Numbered from the stretch's first letter, positions 8,577 through 18,391 are shown. The stretch: 64,000 nucleotides of DNA from Rhodanobacter sp. MP7CTX1 (GCF_014205795.1 NZ_JACHCN010000005.1:124001-188000), one strand, 5' to 3'. A program made the numbers and translations. The notes: generated from the sequence alone by a model not told the origin.

Positions 8577-9494
8577 TCAGAGATCCTGGTGGTATTGCAC
8601 GTACGGCGTGCGCGATTGATCAGGCTCGGGACCGGCGGGAGTGTTCGCCGGGGTGCCGGATGACCACAGGTTCTGCGCGCCAACGCTCAGCGAGCCGCGC
8701 CACGGCAATCGCCAGGTTACGCCCAGGTCGATGCTGTTCCAGTGCCGGTCGGGACCGATCATGCCGCCTGGCACATAGCTGCTCGGCTCCATGGTACGAC
8801 CGACCAGGGTGCCACTCAGCGGACCGTGATCGACGCCAAAACTCAGCGCTTTCTGATCCAGGGTGCTGACGCCGAGCAGGTTGCCCGGCAGCAGATAAAT
8901 GTGGCCCACGCTGGCGCCCAGGTCGATCCCACTGGCGCTGCCAAGTGCGAGCCGACCACGCGCGTTGAGCTGTGCGCTGCTATCGAAACTTGGCAGGCCA
9001 TCAACGCCTGGCGCAGCCCCCGGCAGAACCCGCGGCAACGGCGTGTTGTTGTCGGGAGTCGTAATGGTGCCGACACTCAGGCCGAGGCTGTAACGCGCTG
9101 TGCCATAGGTGGCGCCCACTTCGCTATCGAGCACCTGCGACGCCTGATTATTGGCCCACGAGTGCTGGCTGACCTCGGTATTGAGCTGCAGATTCGGCGT
9201 CAAGCCGTATTGCAGTCCGGTGGTCATGACCGTGTTTGCGTCAACCACGTGAAACGACAGCGGCACATTGCTGCGCAGGGTATCGGCTCCGCTGCTGCTA
9301 TCAGCTTTGAGCGCCAGCAGATGACCATCTGCCCCGCGCCACAGCGGCACCACGACGCCGGGTTGAACCTGGGTGATTTGAGCCGGCGGCTGCGCGAGCA
9401 GATGCTCGGCCGTAGCGCTGTCACCGCTCGCAGACTGCCCGGCCGCGGCAAGCGGCAGCAGGCACATCAGCAACAGGACAGGCAGGCGGCGCAT
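8577..9494 (-). CDS. Outer-membrane-like exported protein, unknown function
   Basis: A 305-residue exported protein. MRRLPVLLLMCLLPLAAAGQ is a good signal peptide, which sets the start at ATG 9494 rather than at an upstream in-frame codon. The mature part is rich in Gly, Ser and alternating polar/hydrophobic segments such as YSLGLSVGTIT, GIDLGASVGHIYLLPG and NSIDLGVTWRLPW, which look like beta-barrel strands. It is monocistronic, convergent with the DUF4097 gene and divergent from the GGDEF/EAL gene. No enzymatic motif was recognised; porin-like or surface proteins are possible. Confidence 0.7.
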   Translation of the reverse strand: MRRLPVLLLMCLLPLAAAGQSASGDSATAEHLLAQPPAQITQVQPGVVVPLWRGADGHLLALKADSSSGADTLRSNVPLSFHVVDANTVMTTGLQYGLTPNLQLNTEVSQHSWANNQASQVLDSEVGATYGTARYSLGLSVGTITTPDNNTPLPRVLPGAAPGVDGLPSFDSSAQLNARGRLALGSASGIDLGASVGHIYLLPGNLLGVSTLDQKALSFGVDHGPLSGTLVGRTMEPSSYVPGGMIGPDRHWNSIDLGVTWRLPWRGSLSVGAQNLWSSGTPANTPAGPEPDQSRTPYVQYHQDL

Positions 9495-9763
9495 AAACTT
9501 GCTCGTTGACACTCTATTAAGGACGGGTCTGGGCTGCAAGTATACCCCATTTTTACGTTTTGCTAACACCCCGCGTGGGCGTATTATGCCTCACGTCATG
9601 CCCCACAAACGCATGATCTGTGCCACTGAGACCGGACGAGCTGCTGGCAGGTTCCCGTCCATCAAACGCTGGCCATCGCAAAGCTGGCGACGGGGCCAAC
9701 TTACACGATATAAAGGCACACGACGTCGGTTTCACCTGACCGGCCTGGAACTGACTGCAGCCG

Positions 9764-12685
9764 ATGAGCGTCACACCTACGATCCGTTCGTCTCTACCGC
9801 TACTGGTGGCGCGGGATCTTGCGGCTCTGCATGGCGCAGTGGAGCAATTGTTCAGAGCTCCCGACGCCGCCAGCGTGAGGGAAATCTGTGAGCTCATGCT
9901 GGGCAACTTCGGCATCCCGGGCCGCCTTCGGTGGCGATCCACGGACGAGCAGCCCGACAATCTGGCGTTGGCTCAGCTTGATCTGGCGGAAGATCCGCAA
10001 GATCCGCGGACGCTGACGCTCGAAGGGGCCGATCTGCCGCTGCCCGACGGCTTGCGGGCCCAGCTCGCCTGGCTGGGGCGCCTGGCCAACGCCCGCCTGC
10101 GTCAATTGGCCGAAACCAGCCGACTTTACGAGGCCATTTCCCGCCTCGCTCTGGCCGAGCGGCTACAGCGCGCGCTGTATGCGATTGCCGAGCAGGCTGG
10201 CGCCCAGCACGACATGCCCGAGATGATGCGTTCGCTGCATGCCATTGTAAGCAGCCTGATGTACGCGGAAAACTTCTACATCGTGTTGCACGACCCGTCC
10301 ACTGACACCGTCCGTTTTCCCTATTACGTCGATACCGCCGATACCGACCCGCCGATACCCGACGAGAATCTGCCGCTGCACGACATGCTGCACAGCCTGA
10401 CCTGGAACCTGCTGCAGGAAGGCCGGCCGATCATGGGCTCGATCGAAGAGCTGCGACAGCAGTTCGGCGATCGCTTCGTACTGGTGGGCCCCAGTTGCGA
10501 ACACTGGCTCGGCGTGCCGTTGATACGCGGTGGCCATGTGGTGGGCGGCATCGTGGTGCAGAGTTATCGCCCCGACACCCATTACTCGCGGCATGATCTC
10601 GATCTGCTGAACTATGTGGCCCAGCACGTACAGACCGCGCTGGAGCGACGCGAAGCACACATCGAGCTCGGTCGCCGCGTGACTGACCGCACGGCCGCGT
10701 TGCGCGAGGCGAATCGCGTCCTGCGTCAGCAGGTTCTGCAGCGCCAGCGTGGTGAACGACTGCAGGCGGCACTGTTCCGGATTGCCGAACTCGCCAATAC
10801 CTCGGAAAGCCTGGAAAAATTCTACGCCGCCGTGCATCGGGTCATCAGCGGTTTGCTGTACGCGCGCAACTTCTACATCGCGCTGGTCGATGAGGACAAC
10901 GGGTTACTGACCTTCCCTTATTCGGTGGACGAGGTCGATAGCGTGCGTCCACCGCGCGCCCATGGTCGCGGTCTTACCGAGTACGTGCTGCGTCATGGCA
11001 AGCCGATGCTGGCCGACCCCCGTGAGATCGATCGACTGAGTGCCCTTGGCGAAATCAGCCACTCCGGCGCGCTCGCATTGTGCTGGCTGGGCGTGCCGCT
11101 GATGTGGGGCGGCAAGTCCATGGGTGTGCTGGCGCTGCAAAGTTATACGCCCGAACACACCTACAACGAGCGCGACCAGGAGCTGCTCACCTTCGTCAGC
11201 TACCACATTGCCAATGCGTTGCAGCGCAAGCAGGCCGCTTCATCGCTGAAGCAGGCGTATGCCGGCCTGGAGCGTCGGGTGACCGAGCGCACGCGTGCGT
11301 TGGCACTGGCCAACCGCGACCTGCGCGAGCAGATCGCCGAGCGCGAACGGGTCGAGCGCCGGCTGAAATACGAAACACTGCACGACTCGCTGACCGGGCT
11401 ACCGAACCGCACCCTGCTGCTGCAGCGCCTGGAACAGGCCATGCTGCGCTACGCCACGAACCCGAACGAGCAGTTCGCGGTGTTGTTCATCGATCTCGAT
11501 CGCTTCAAGGTGATCAACGATTCGGTCGGCCATTTGGTGGGCGACGACCTGCTGTTTCAGGTCGGGGGCCGCATCCGAGCCTGCCTGAAAACACGGGATG
11601 TGGTTGCGCGCCTGGGCGGCGACGAATTCGCGGTGTTGCTGGAAGGCATCACCGAAAACGGCAAGGCCATGCTGATTGCCGAACGGATCATCTGCGAGTT
11701 GCAGACACCGTTCCGGCTCGGCACCAAAGAGATATTCACGTCCGCCTCGATCGGCATCGCCCTGTCCAGCCCGCACTATCGGCAGCCGGAAGAATTGCTA
11801 CGCGATGCTGACGCGGCCATGTACAACGCCAAGGACGGTGGACGCCATCGCGCGGCCATGTTCGACGCCCGCCTGCGCCGCGAAGCACTGTCGCTGCTGG
11901 ATATGGAGAGCGACCTGCGGCATGCACTGAGCCGCAACGAATTCGTACCGTTCTACCAGCCGATCGTCGAACTCGCCGATGGTCGCGTCTGCGGCTACGA
12001 GGCATTGCTGCGCTGGCATCATCCGGAGCGCGGTTTGCTGTCACCGAACGACTTCCTGCTGATCGCCGAGGAATGTGGCTGCGCCGAGGCGATCGACTGG
12101 CAGATCTTCGAACAGGTCTGCACCCAGGCCGTGCGACTGATCGGCGACGACGGTTTTATCAGCATCAACGTCTCCGGCCGGCACTTCCGTTCGGCCGACC
12201 TCGACCAGCGACTACTCGCACTGTTCGATCAATATGCCGTGCCGACTCGCTGCATACGGATCGAGGTGACCGAACGGGCGCTGCTGGAAAATCCGAACCA
12301 GGTCAAGCAGATGCTGCAGAACCTGCGCAACCACGGAGTCGGCATCGCGCTCGACGACTTCGGTACCGGTTACTCCTCGCTCAGTTACCTGCACCAATAC
12401 CCGTTCGAGACGTTGAAGATCGATCGCTCCTTCATCACCGAGTTGCCGCATGGCGATGAAGAAACCCAGGGGCTCGCGCTGGTGCGGGCGATCCAGGTGT
12501 TGGCCGATTCACTGCAGATGAAAGTGATTGCCGAAGGCATCGAGGAAGATTCGCAACGGCAGGCGCTGCTTCGGGTCGGCTGCCGCTATGGTCAGGGCTT
12601 CCTGTTTGCCTCGCCGCAACCGGCCGAATTCTGGCTACGCAGGGACACTCCGGTGTTGCTGGTGAGCGGCGTCCCCGCCGCCTGA
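9764..12685 (+). CDS. Cyclic-di-GMP enzyme with two GAF domains, GGDEF and EAL
   Basis: A 973-residue cytoplasmic signalling protein with two related GAF-type sensor modules (about 150-310 and 345-500), each followed by a short coiled linker containing VTDRTAALREANR or VTERTRALALANR. A GGDEF domain follows (RLGGDEF at about 616-622), then an EAL domain (YEALLRWHHPERG near 745, ALDDFGTGYSSL, KIDRSF, VIAEGIE). All signature residues for cyclase and phosphodiesterase look present. The usual RxxD inhibitory site before GGDEF reads KTRD and is probably non-functional. No membrane segment is visible. The GAF ligand is unknown, so the direction of net activity cannot be told. Confidence 0.93.
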   Translation: MSVTPTIRSSLPLLVARDLAALHGAVEQLFRAPDAASVREICELMLGNFGIPGRLRWRSTDEQPDNLALAQLDLAEDPQDPRTLTLEGADLPLPDGLRAQLAWLGRLANARLRQLAETSRLYEAISRLALAERLQRALYAIAEQAGAQHDMPEMMRSLHAIVSSLMYAENFYIVLHDPSTDTVRFPYYVDTADTDPPIPDENLPLHDMLHSLTWNLLQEGRPIMGSIEELRQQFGDRFVLVGPSCEHWLGVPLIRGGHVVGGIVVQSYRPDTHYSRHDLDLLNYVAQHVQTALERREAHIELGRRVTDRTAALREANRVLRQQVLQRQRGERLQAALFRIAELANTSESLEKFYAAVHRVISGLLYARNFYIALVDEDNGLLTFPYSVDEVDSVRPPRAHGRGLTEYVLRHGKPMLADPREIDRLSALGEISHSGALALCWLGVPLMWGGKSMGVLALQSYTPEHTYNERDQELLTFVSYHIANALQRKQAASSLKQAYAGLERRVTERTRALALANRDLREQIAERERVERRLKYETLHDSLTGLPNRTLLLQRLEQAMLRYATNPNEQFAVLFIDLDRFKVINDSVGHLVGDDLLFQVGGRIRACLKTRDVVARLGGDEFAVLLEGITENGKAMLIAERIICELQTPFRLGTKEIFTSASIGIALSSPHYRQPEELLRDADAAMYNAKDGGRHRAAMFDARLRREALSLLDMESDLRHALSRNEFVPFYQPIVELADGRVCGYEALLRWHHPERGLLSPNDFLLIAEECGCAEAIDWQIFEQVCTQAVRLIGDDGFISINVSGRHFRSADLDQRLLALFDQYAVPTRCIRIEVTERALLENPNQVKQMLQNLRNHGVGIALDDFGTGYSSLSYLHQYPFETLKIDRSFITELPHGDEETQGLALVRAIQVLADSLQMKVIAEGIEEDSQRQALLRVGCRYGQGFLFASPQPAEFWLRRDTPVLLVSGVPAA

Positions 12686-12734
12686 TCCAGCGTCAACGCC
12701 GGCGTGTCACCCGGTTTCGACCCGCAGGCTTCGT

Positions 12735-13637
12735 TTATTGCGGAGTATCCGGCGCCACGGGTGCTGGGCTCTCACTGAGCAGATGCTCCGCATCGATGCG
12801 ATCGAAGTAGTAGCGCTGCGCGCAGAATTCGCAAATCACCTCGATCTCGTCGCCACGCGCCGCCAAAGCGGCCTCGACTTCATCGCGACCCAGTGAACGC
12901 AGCATCGTCGCCACCCGCTCACGACTGCAGCTGCAGCCGAACGCCAGCGGGCGCGGCTCGAACATGCGCACTGTTTCCTCGTGGTAAAGCCGAAAGAGCA
13001 GCTGTTCCGGTGGGGTGGCCAGCAATTCGTCGGCGCCAAGCGTGTCGGTCAGGGCAACCACGCGGCCCCAGGCATCCTCATCCTGTGCTGCGTCACGACC
13101 ACCCTCTGTCGGCATCTTCTGCAGCATCAAGCCGACCGCGTGGTCAGCGTTGACGGCCAGCACGATGCGCGCCGGCAGTTGCTCGGACTGGATGAAGTAA
13201 TTTTCCAGCGCGGCGGCCAGACCAGCATGCTGCAGGTCGACCAACCCTTGATAGCGTTGACCGCGCTCCACGTTGCCGATGGTGATCGCCATGATCGCGC
13301 CGGGCAGCGCGTGCAGCTCCAGCGGCTCGGACAACGGGTCGTTCCAGCGCGCCAGACCACGCAGGCGCCCCTGATCGGTGCACTCGGCAAACAGCATGCG
13401 CAGCGCGCCGTTGCTCTTCAGCTCGATCGACAACGCGCCGTCCAGCTTGATGTTGCCGGTCAGCAGCGCGCTGGCTGCCAGCGCCTCACCGAGCACCGCA
13501 TGCAACGCCGACGGATAGTCGGCGCGACCGGCCACTTCGCGCCAGGCCGCTCCCAGCCGCACCATCACGCCACGCACGCCGGCGCCTTCAAGCAGGAATC
13601 GGTGCAGCACATCTTCTTCGACAGACAAGGTTTCCAC
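12735..13637 (-). CDS. hslO: Redox-regulated chaperone Hsp33
   Basis: Cytoplasmic holdase chaperone activated by oxidation, 300 residues. The C-terminal zinc switch is intact: CSC (Cys235 and Cys237) and CEFC (Cys269 and Cys272) give the CxC...CxxC arrangement. The N-terminal substrate domain has the usual ALLTGNIKLDG and GALRMLFAECT segments. The start is a GTG at 13637 after an AGAGAG stretch; no ATG lies nearby in frame. It is divergent from mtgA. The identity is secure. Confidence 0.95.
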   Translation of the reverse strand: METLSVEEDVLHRFLLEGAGVRGVMVRLGAAWREVAGRADYPSALHAVLGEALAASALLTGNIKLDGALSIELKSNGALRMLFAECTDQGRLRGLARWNDPLSEPLELHALPGAIMAITIGNVERGQRYQGLVDLQHAGLAAALENYFIQSEQLPARIVLAVNADHAVGLMLQKMPTEGGRDAAQDEDAWGRVVALTDTLGADELLATPPEQLLFRLYHEETVRMFEPRPLAFGCSCSRERVATMLRSLGRDEVEAALAARGDEIEVICEFCAQRYYFDRIDAEHLLSESPAPVAPDTPQ

Positions 13638-13805
13638 GGATGCGCTCTCTTTAGGTTATTGCCCCAGATGGGGGCGCCATCGAGCCGGGACAACGCCCAG
13701 CAGCACCTCCCGGCGAGAGTAGCCGTAGCGAAGAGCTGCAGTGCGCCGCGATCATCCCGCCCCGGCAGACTTCTATACTGCGCCGACCTTCCTTCGCGAA
13801 CTGCC

Positions 13806-14546
13806 ATGCCCAGCCTGTTCCGCCGCCCCCTGTTGATTCGTCTGCTGCGCTCACTGGCAATTCTCGTGCTGGCCTGGCTGGTCGTGAGCTGGCTGCTGGT
13901 GCTGCTTTTGCGCTTCGTGCCGCCATGGACCTCGGCGGTGATGCTGGAGCGTCAGACCGGCGCCTGGCTGCGTGGTGAGCAGGATTTCCATCTACGCCAG
14001 CACTGGGTGCCTTGGGGACAGATATCGCCGTACGTGCCGCTGGCGATGGTCGCCGGCGAAGACCAGAAGTTTCCGTACCATCACGGCTTCGATTTTGACT
14101 CGATCCAGAACGCGATGGATGCCGCCGACGAAGGCAAGCGCCTGCGCGGTGCCAGCACGATCAGCCAGCAGACGGCGAAGAACCTGTTCCTGTGGAACGG
14201 CCGCAGCTTGGTGCGCAAAGGGCTGGAAGCGTATTTCACCGTGTTGATCGAGCTGACATGGCCCAAGCAGCGCATCCTGGAGATGTACGTGAACATTGCC
14301 GAAATGGGCGACGGCATCTATGGCGTAGGCGCAGCCTGCGACGCGTATTTCCATACTCCGCCGGCCCGGCTCAGCCCGGCGCAGGCCGCGCGACTGGCTG
14401 CCGTGCTGCCGAGCCCGCGCCGCCTGCACGCAGATCGACCCAGCGCTTATGTGCTGCGCCGCGCCGGCTGGATCCAGCAGCAGATGGAACAGTTGGGTGG
14501 GCCGTCCTACATCGAAGGCCACGCGCCGCCTCGCTTGCCCCGTTGA
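13806..14546 (+). CDS. mtgA: Monofunctional peptidoglycan glycosyltransferase
   Basis: Polymerises lipid II into glycan strands at the periplasmic face of the inner membrane; 246 residues, normal for MtgA. There is one N-terminal transmembrane helix (about 14-38, SLAILVLAWLVVSWLLVLLL). The GT51 motifs follow: EDQKFPYHHGFD with the catalytic Glu, GASTISQQTAKNLFLW, and KQRILEMYVNIAEMGDGIYG. The ATG at 13806 was chosen because the helix begins just after it; the long open frame upstream is only antisense to hslO. A TATACT lies about 30 bases upstream and may be a -10 element. Confidence 0.95.
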   Translation: MPSLFRRPLLIRLLRSLAILVLAWLVVSWLLVLLLRFVPPWTSAVMLERQTGAWLRGEQDFHLRQHWVPWGQISPYVPLAMVAGEDQKFPYHHGFDFDSIQNAMDAADEGKRLRGASTISQQTAKNLFLWNGRSLVRKGLEAYFTVLIELTWPKQRILEMYVNIAEMGDGIYGVGAACDAYFHTPPARLSPAQAARLAAVLPSPRRLHADRPSAYVLRRAGWIQQQMEQLGGPSYIEGHAPPRLPR

Positions 14547-14715
14547 ACCGCGGCAAGCGAGCACGCCGTTCACCACAGTACAAGGGCTACGGGACAGGCC
14601 GCACTGAGCCCACATGACGGCCAGCAGCAGCTTCACAACTTCACTACACCCCTGACATGCAGCGGCGCTAAACTCGTTGCCAGCCGGTCCGCATCAGGGC
14701 CGGGGAGACCCAAGC

Positions 14716-15144
14716 ATGAGCCAGGTCAAACATCTGCTGGAAAGCAAGGGCAGCCAGATCTTCGCCATTGCACCGGATGCGCCCGTACTCGAGGCGATCA
14801 AGCACATGGCCGAGCATCGCATCGGCGCGCTGCTGGTGATGCGCGGCGAAAAGTTGGTAGGTGTGGTTTCAGAGCGCGATTACGCGCGCAAGGTGATCCT
14901 GCAGGGCCGCTCCTCGGCGCAGACCGCCGTGTCCGACATCATGCGCAGCGAACCGCTCACTGTCGGCCCCGACACCGATGTGTTCGACTGCATGCGCCTG
15001 TGTACCGAAAGCCGCGTACGGCACCTGCCGGTAGTGCAAGGCGATACGGTGGTCGGGGTGATCTCGATCGGCGATCTGGTCAAGGCGGTGATCGACGCGC
15101 AGGCCGAACAGATCGAACACCTGCAGCGCTACATCACGAGCTGA
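14716..15144 (+). CDS. Tandem CBS-domain protein
   Basis: A 142-residue cytoplasmic protein made almost only of two CBS domains, about 10-65 and 75-130. Each carries the alternating hydrophobic pattern: IGALLVMRGEKLVGVVSERD and RHLPVVQGDTVVGVISIGDL. CBS pairs bind adenine nucleotides such as AMP, ATP or NADH. The SERDYARK segment is characteristic of a widespread stand-alone subfamily. The start at 14716 follows GGGGAGA. No partner is apparent from the neighbours; an energy-sensing role is only suggested by the family. Confidence 0.88.
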   Translation: MSQVKHLLESKGSQIFAIAPDAPVLEAIKHMAEHRIGALLVMRGEKLVGVVSERDYARKVILQGRSSAQTAVSDIMRSEPLTVGPDTDVFDCMRLCTESRVRHLPVVQGDTVVGVISIGDLVKAVIDAQAEQIEHLQRYITS

Positions 15145-15170
15145 AGTCGGGAACGGATTCGGCGGACCAC

Positions 15171-15256
15171 GTAGGTTGGGCTGAGCACAGCGAAGCCCAA
15201 CGGTGCCTCAAGCCTTCACGGACACGTTGGGCTTCGCTGCGCTCAGCCCCACCTAC
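15171..15256. repeat. REP-like palindrome (GTAGGTTGGGCTGAGC type)
   Basis: Arms of 31 bases, 15171-15201 and 15226-15256, are reverse complements with two mismatches around a 24-base loop. It separates the CBS gene from the convergent MFS gene. A repeat of this core is dispersed in many proteobacteria. It may double as a bidirectional terminator. Confidence 0.8.
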
Positions 15257-15276
15257 GCCCGCCACTTCAGACGTCC

Positions 15277-16611
15277 CTACGCATCATTGACGGCAGCTTG
15301 AGCGTGCTCGTCGGGTGCCAGGTCGGGCGACCAGCCGGCACGTCGTGCCACCGCTGTAGCCAACGCAGCGACACCGCTGCCAAGCAGGGCCAGGCCGCCG
15401 ACGCCAAGGCCCAGCATATGCAATCCGTTCACGCCACTGGTCACCAGTAGATCGCCAAAACGCCATACCGCCGTCTCGACAAAATTCTTGCCCTTGTAGC
15501 GCGTCTCGCGCGGCACCCTGGTGTACAGCGCATCCACCGCCGGCTTGGTCATGCCGTAGGCAAAACCGCGTGTGATCACCAGCGTTATGGCCAGCATCGG
15601 CACGCTGTAGCCGACCAACAGGACATTGCCTCCACCGAGCAGCACAACACCCAGCAGCAACGCGATATTGACCAGCGAAGGCACGATAAGACCCCAGCCG
15701 GCGCCGCGGCGGATCAGCAGCCAGGGTGTCAGTGTCAGCTGCAACGCGGCACCAAGTAGATTGGTCGCCAGATCCAGATCGTTGTAGAACGCGGTGCGCG
15801 CCACATTGCCGACCAGATGCGCCTTGGCGTAGTCCGCCATCAACGCATAGGCCAGCGTGCCGATGCCGTCGCCGAACACCATCAGCAAGGCCATATAACG
15901 CAGGAACGGGCGCGACCAAAGTTCTCTGATTCCGGCCCACAACGAACCACCGATCACTTCGCCACCGTGACTGCCCGGCTGTCGATCGTGCTGCGCGGAA
16001 ATCCGCAGCAACAACATCAGCGCGAGCCCCAACGCCACCGCCGACACCACCAGCAGCGGCGCCACGCCAATCACCTGCACCAGCAAGCCGGTCACCAGCG
16101 GGCCGAAGATCGCGCCGCCCATGCCGCCCAGCGCGATCATCGAAAACACCCTTCTCGCCTGGCCGCTGCTGAAGATGTCCGCCATGAAACTCCAGAACAA
16201 CGACACCACGAACAGGTTGAACACGCTGACCCAGACAAAGAACACCACGCCAAGCTGGCGCGCGCCGATGCGATCCTGCGCCATGAAGGCCGGCACAAAC
16301 GCGAGCAGGCACAGAATGAAGAAACTGTAGCTCCAGCCAAGCAGGGGCTTGCGCGGAAAGCGCGCGACCAGCATGCCAAACACCGGTGTCAGCAACAGCA
16401 TCACGGCGAATACCGCACCGTAGAACAGTGGCAGCGACTGCGATCCGACGGCGCCGCTCAGCTGATCGCGCACCGGCCGGATGATGTAGTACGAGGTCAT
16501 CACGAAAAAAAACGCCAGCGCGGACAGCATCGGCGCAGCGCCTTGTTCCACTACAGCATCACGAGGCAAACTCACGGGCACATCCAGCGTGGGGCGCGGC
16601 AAGACTAGCAT
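15277..16611 (-). CDS. MFS-type membrane carrier (nucleotide-transporter-like)
   Basis: Polytopic inner-membrane protein of 444 residues with about twelve hydrophobic segments. The opening TSYYIIRPVRDQLSG after the first segment is typical of a subfamily often annotated as NTP/NDP exchange or general MFS transporters. The cytoplasmic loop DIFSSGQARRVFSMIALGG and the later RVPRETRYKGKNFVETAVWR also fit that subfamily. In free-living bacteria its substrate is unknown. It is divergent from the GMC oxidoreductase with a 50-base gap. The carrier class is confident; the substrate is not. Confidence 0.8.
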   Translation of the reverse strand: MLVLPRPTLDVPVSLPRDAVVEQGAAPMLSALAFFFVMTSYYIIRPVRDQLSGAVGSQSLPLFYGAVFAVMLLLTPVFGMLVARFPRKPLLGWSYSFFILCLLAFVPAFMAQDRIGARQLGVVFFVWVSVFNLFVVSLFWSFMADIFSSGQARRVFSMIALGGMGGAIFGPLVTGLLVQVIGVAPLLVVSAVALGLALMLLLRISAQHDRQPGSHGGEVIGGSLWAGIRELWSRPFLRYMALLMVFGDGIGTLAYALMADYAKAHLVGNVARTAFYNDLDLATNLLGAALQLTLTPWLLIRRGAGWGLIVPSLVNIALLLGVVLLGGGNVLLVGYSVPMLAITLVITRGFAYGMTKPAVDALYTRVPRETRYKGKNFVETAVWRFGDLLVTSGVNGLHMLGLGVGGLALLGSGVAALATAVARRAGWSPDLAPDEHAQAAVNDA

Positions 16612-16661
16612 GCGCCTGCGTCCATCCAGCGAAGCTGAGAGCAGGCTCCAAGGGAATTCCT

Positions 16662-18251
16662 TTGAACAGCTATGACTATGTGATCGTTGGCGCCGGCTCG
16701 GCCGGTTGCGTGTTGGCCAACCGGCTCAGCGCGGATCCAGGCAAGCGCGTACTGCTGCTGGAGGCCGGGGCGTCCGACTGGAATCCGTTGATCCACATGC
16801 CGGCCGGCCTCGCGCGGCTCGCGACCAACCCACGACTCAACTGGAACTACCGCACCGAACCGGAGCCTGCACTCAACCAGCGCCGCTTGTGGTGGCCGCG
16901 CGGCAAGACGCTAGGCGGTTCCAGCTCGATCAACGCGATGTGCTACGTGCGCGGCGTGCCGGCCGACTACGACAGTTGGGCACAAGTCAGCGGCGATCCA
17001 CGTTGGTCATGGGAACAAGTGCTGCCGTGGTTCCTGCGCAGCGAGGACAACAGCCGCGGTGCGAGTGCGCTGCACGGCGCAGGCGGCCCGCTCGGCGTCT
17101 CCGATCTGCGTCACCACAACGTGCTGTCGGCGGCCCTGGTCGACGCGGGCGTCAGTGCCGGCTATGACCGCAATGACGATTTCAACGGCGCCCGGCAGTC
17201 CGGCTTCGGGCTGTATCAGGTCACCCAGCGCAATGGCGCGCGCTGCTCATCGGCAGCGGCCTTTCTGAAACCTGTTCGAGGTCGTGAAAATCTGCACGTG
17301 CGTACGCATGCGCTGGTCGAACGCGTGCTGCTTGAACACGGCCATGCGGTGGGCGTGCAACTGCGTCGTGGGCGTCATGACGTGGAGCGGGTCGAGGCGG
17401 GTGAAGTGATCCTGGCCGCCGGCGCGATCAATACGCCGCAGCTGCTGATGCTGTCCGGACTTGGCCCGGCCGATCATCTGCTCGCGCATGATATTGGCGT
17501 GGTCGCCGACCTGCCCGATGTCGGCGGCGAGTTGCAGGATCACCTGGATATCTGCACTTTGATCGGCAGCAGGCAGGACGTCACCTACGATCATCTCAAT
17601 GAACTGACGACCGGCCTGCGCTGGCTGCGTCATCGCGACGGGCCCGGCAGCTCCAACATCGCCGAAGCCGGCGGCTTCGTGCGCAGCAGGCTGGCTGACG
17701 ATGCGCGCTGCGATCTGCAGTTCCATTTTGTGCCGGCGTTGCTTGATGATCACGGCCGCCATCGTCTGCCCGGCAACGGATACACGCTGCATGCGTGCTA
17801 CCTGCATCCGCGCAGCCGCGGTCGCCTGCGCCTGCGCTCGGCCGATCCAGCGCAGCCGATCGCGATTCACGCCGGGTACCTGAGCGATCCCGCCGGGCAG
17901 GATCTGCAGCGGATGATCGAAGCGGCACGCTTGTCGCGCGACATCCTCGCCCAACCTGCGTTCGATGCGTATCGCGGCGACCAGGTGTTCCCCGATCGCT
18001 CACTCAGCACGGATGCCGAATACGCCGAGTTCATCCGGCGCAAGGCGGAAACCATCTACCACCCGGTCGGCAGCTGCCGCATGGGCAAGGACGACCGCGC
18101 GGTGGTCGACAGCGAACTGCGCGTGCGTGGCGTGCAGGGACTGCGCGTGGTCGACGCCTCGGTGATGCCGAGCCTGCCTACCGGGAACACCAATGCACCG
18201 ACGATCATGCTGGCGGAGCGCGCAAGCGCCTTGATCCTCGGCGTGGCTTGA
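16662..18251 (+). CDS. GMC-family FAD oxidoreductase (choline-dehydrogenase-like)
   Basis: Flavin alcohol dehydrogenase of 529 residues. The dinucleotide fold is at the very start (YVIVGAGSAGCVLANRL), followed by GKTLGGSSSINAMCYVRG, the GMC signature 1. GAINTPQLLMLSGLG is signature 2, and the active-site His467 (HPVGSCRMG) and Asn near 509 close the set. The start must be TTG at 16662: AGGGAA is correctly spaced before it, and the next in-frame Met lies beyond the nucleotide-binding motif. Substrate candidates are choline or other primary alcohols; no betaine genes are adjacent, so it is left open. Confidence 0.9.
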   Translation: MNSYDYVIVGAGSAGCVLANRLSADPGKRVLLLEAGASDWNPLIHMPAGLARLATNPRLNWNYRTEPEPALNQRRLWWPRGKTLGGSSSINAMCYVRGVPADYDSWAQVSGDPRWSWEQVLPWFLRSEDNSRGASALHGAGGPLGVSDLRHHNVLSAALVDAGVSAGYDRNDDFNGARQSGFGLYQVTQRNGARCSSAAAFLKPVRGRENLHVRTHALVERVLLEHGHAVGVQLRRGRHDVERVEAGEVILAAGAINTPQLLMLSGLGPADHLLAHDIGVVADLPDVGGELQDHLDICTLIGSRQDVTYDHLNELTTGLRWLRHRDGPGSSNIAEAGGFVRSRLADDARCDLQFHFVPALLDDHGRHRLPGNGYTLHACYLHPRSRGRLRLRSADPAQPIAIHAGYLSDPAGQDLQRMIEAARLSRDILAQPAFDAYRGDQVFPDRSLSTDAEYAEFIRRKAETIYHPVGSCRMGKDDRAVVDSELRVRGVQGLRVVDASVMPSLPTGNTNAPTIMLAERASALILGVA

Positions 18252-18391
18252 CCCTGGCGTGACGTGACCGGTCCGTTGTGGATCGCCAGCAAGTACAAGA
18301 CAATCAGATGGACTCCACGCAGCGTCATGATCCGATCCATCGACTGCTCCACCCTGAGGCGCGCTCCACGCCGGAATCAAGCCAGAATCAC

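Noticed and set aside
12981-13805. Long plus-strand open frame running into mtgA
   Set aside because: It is antisense to hslO; the mtgA start at 13806 precedes its membrane helix, and the upstream part has no protein-like features.
15817-16608. A 263-residue plus-strand frame rich in His, Gln and Arg
   Set aside because: Antisense shadow of the MFS carrier gene; composition is typical of complement frames.
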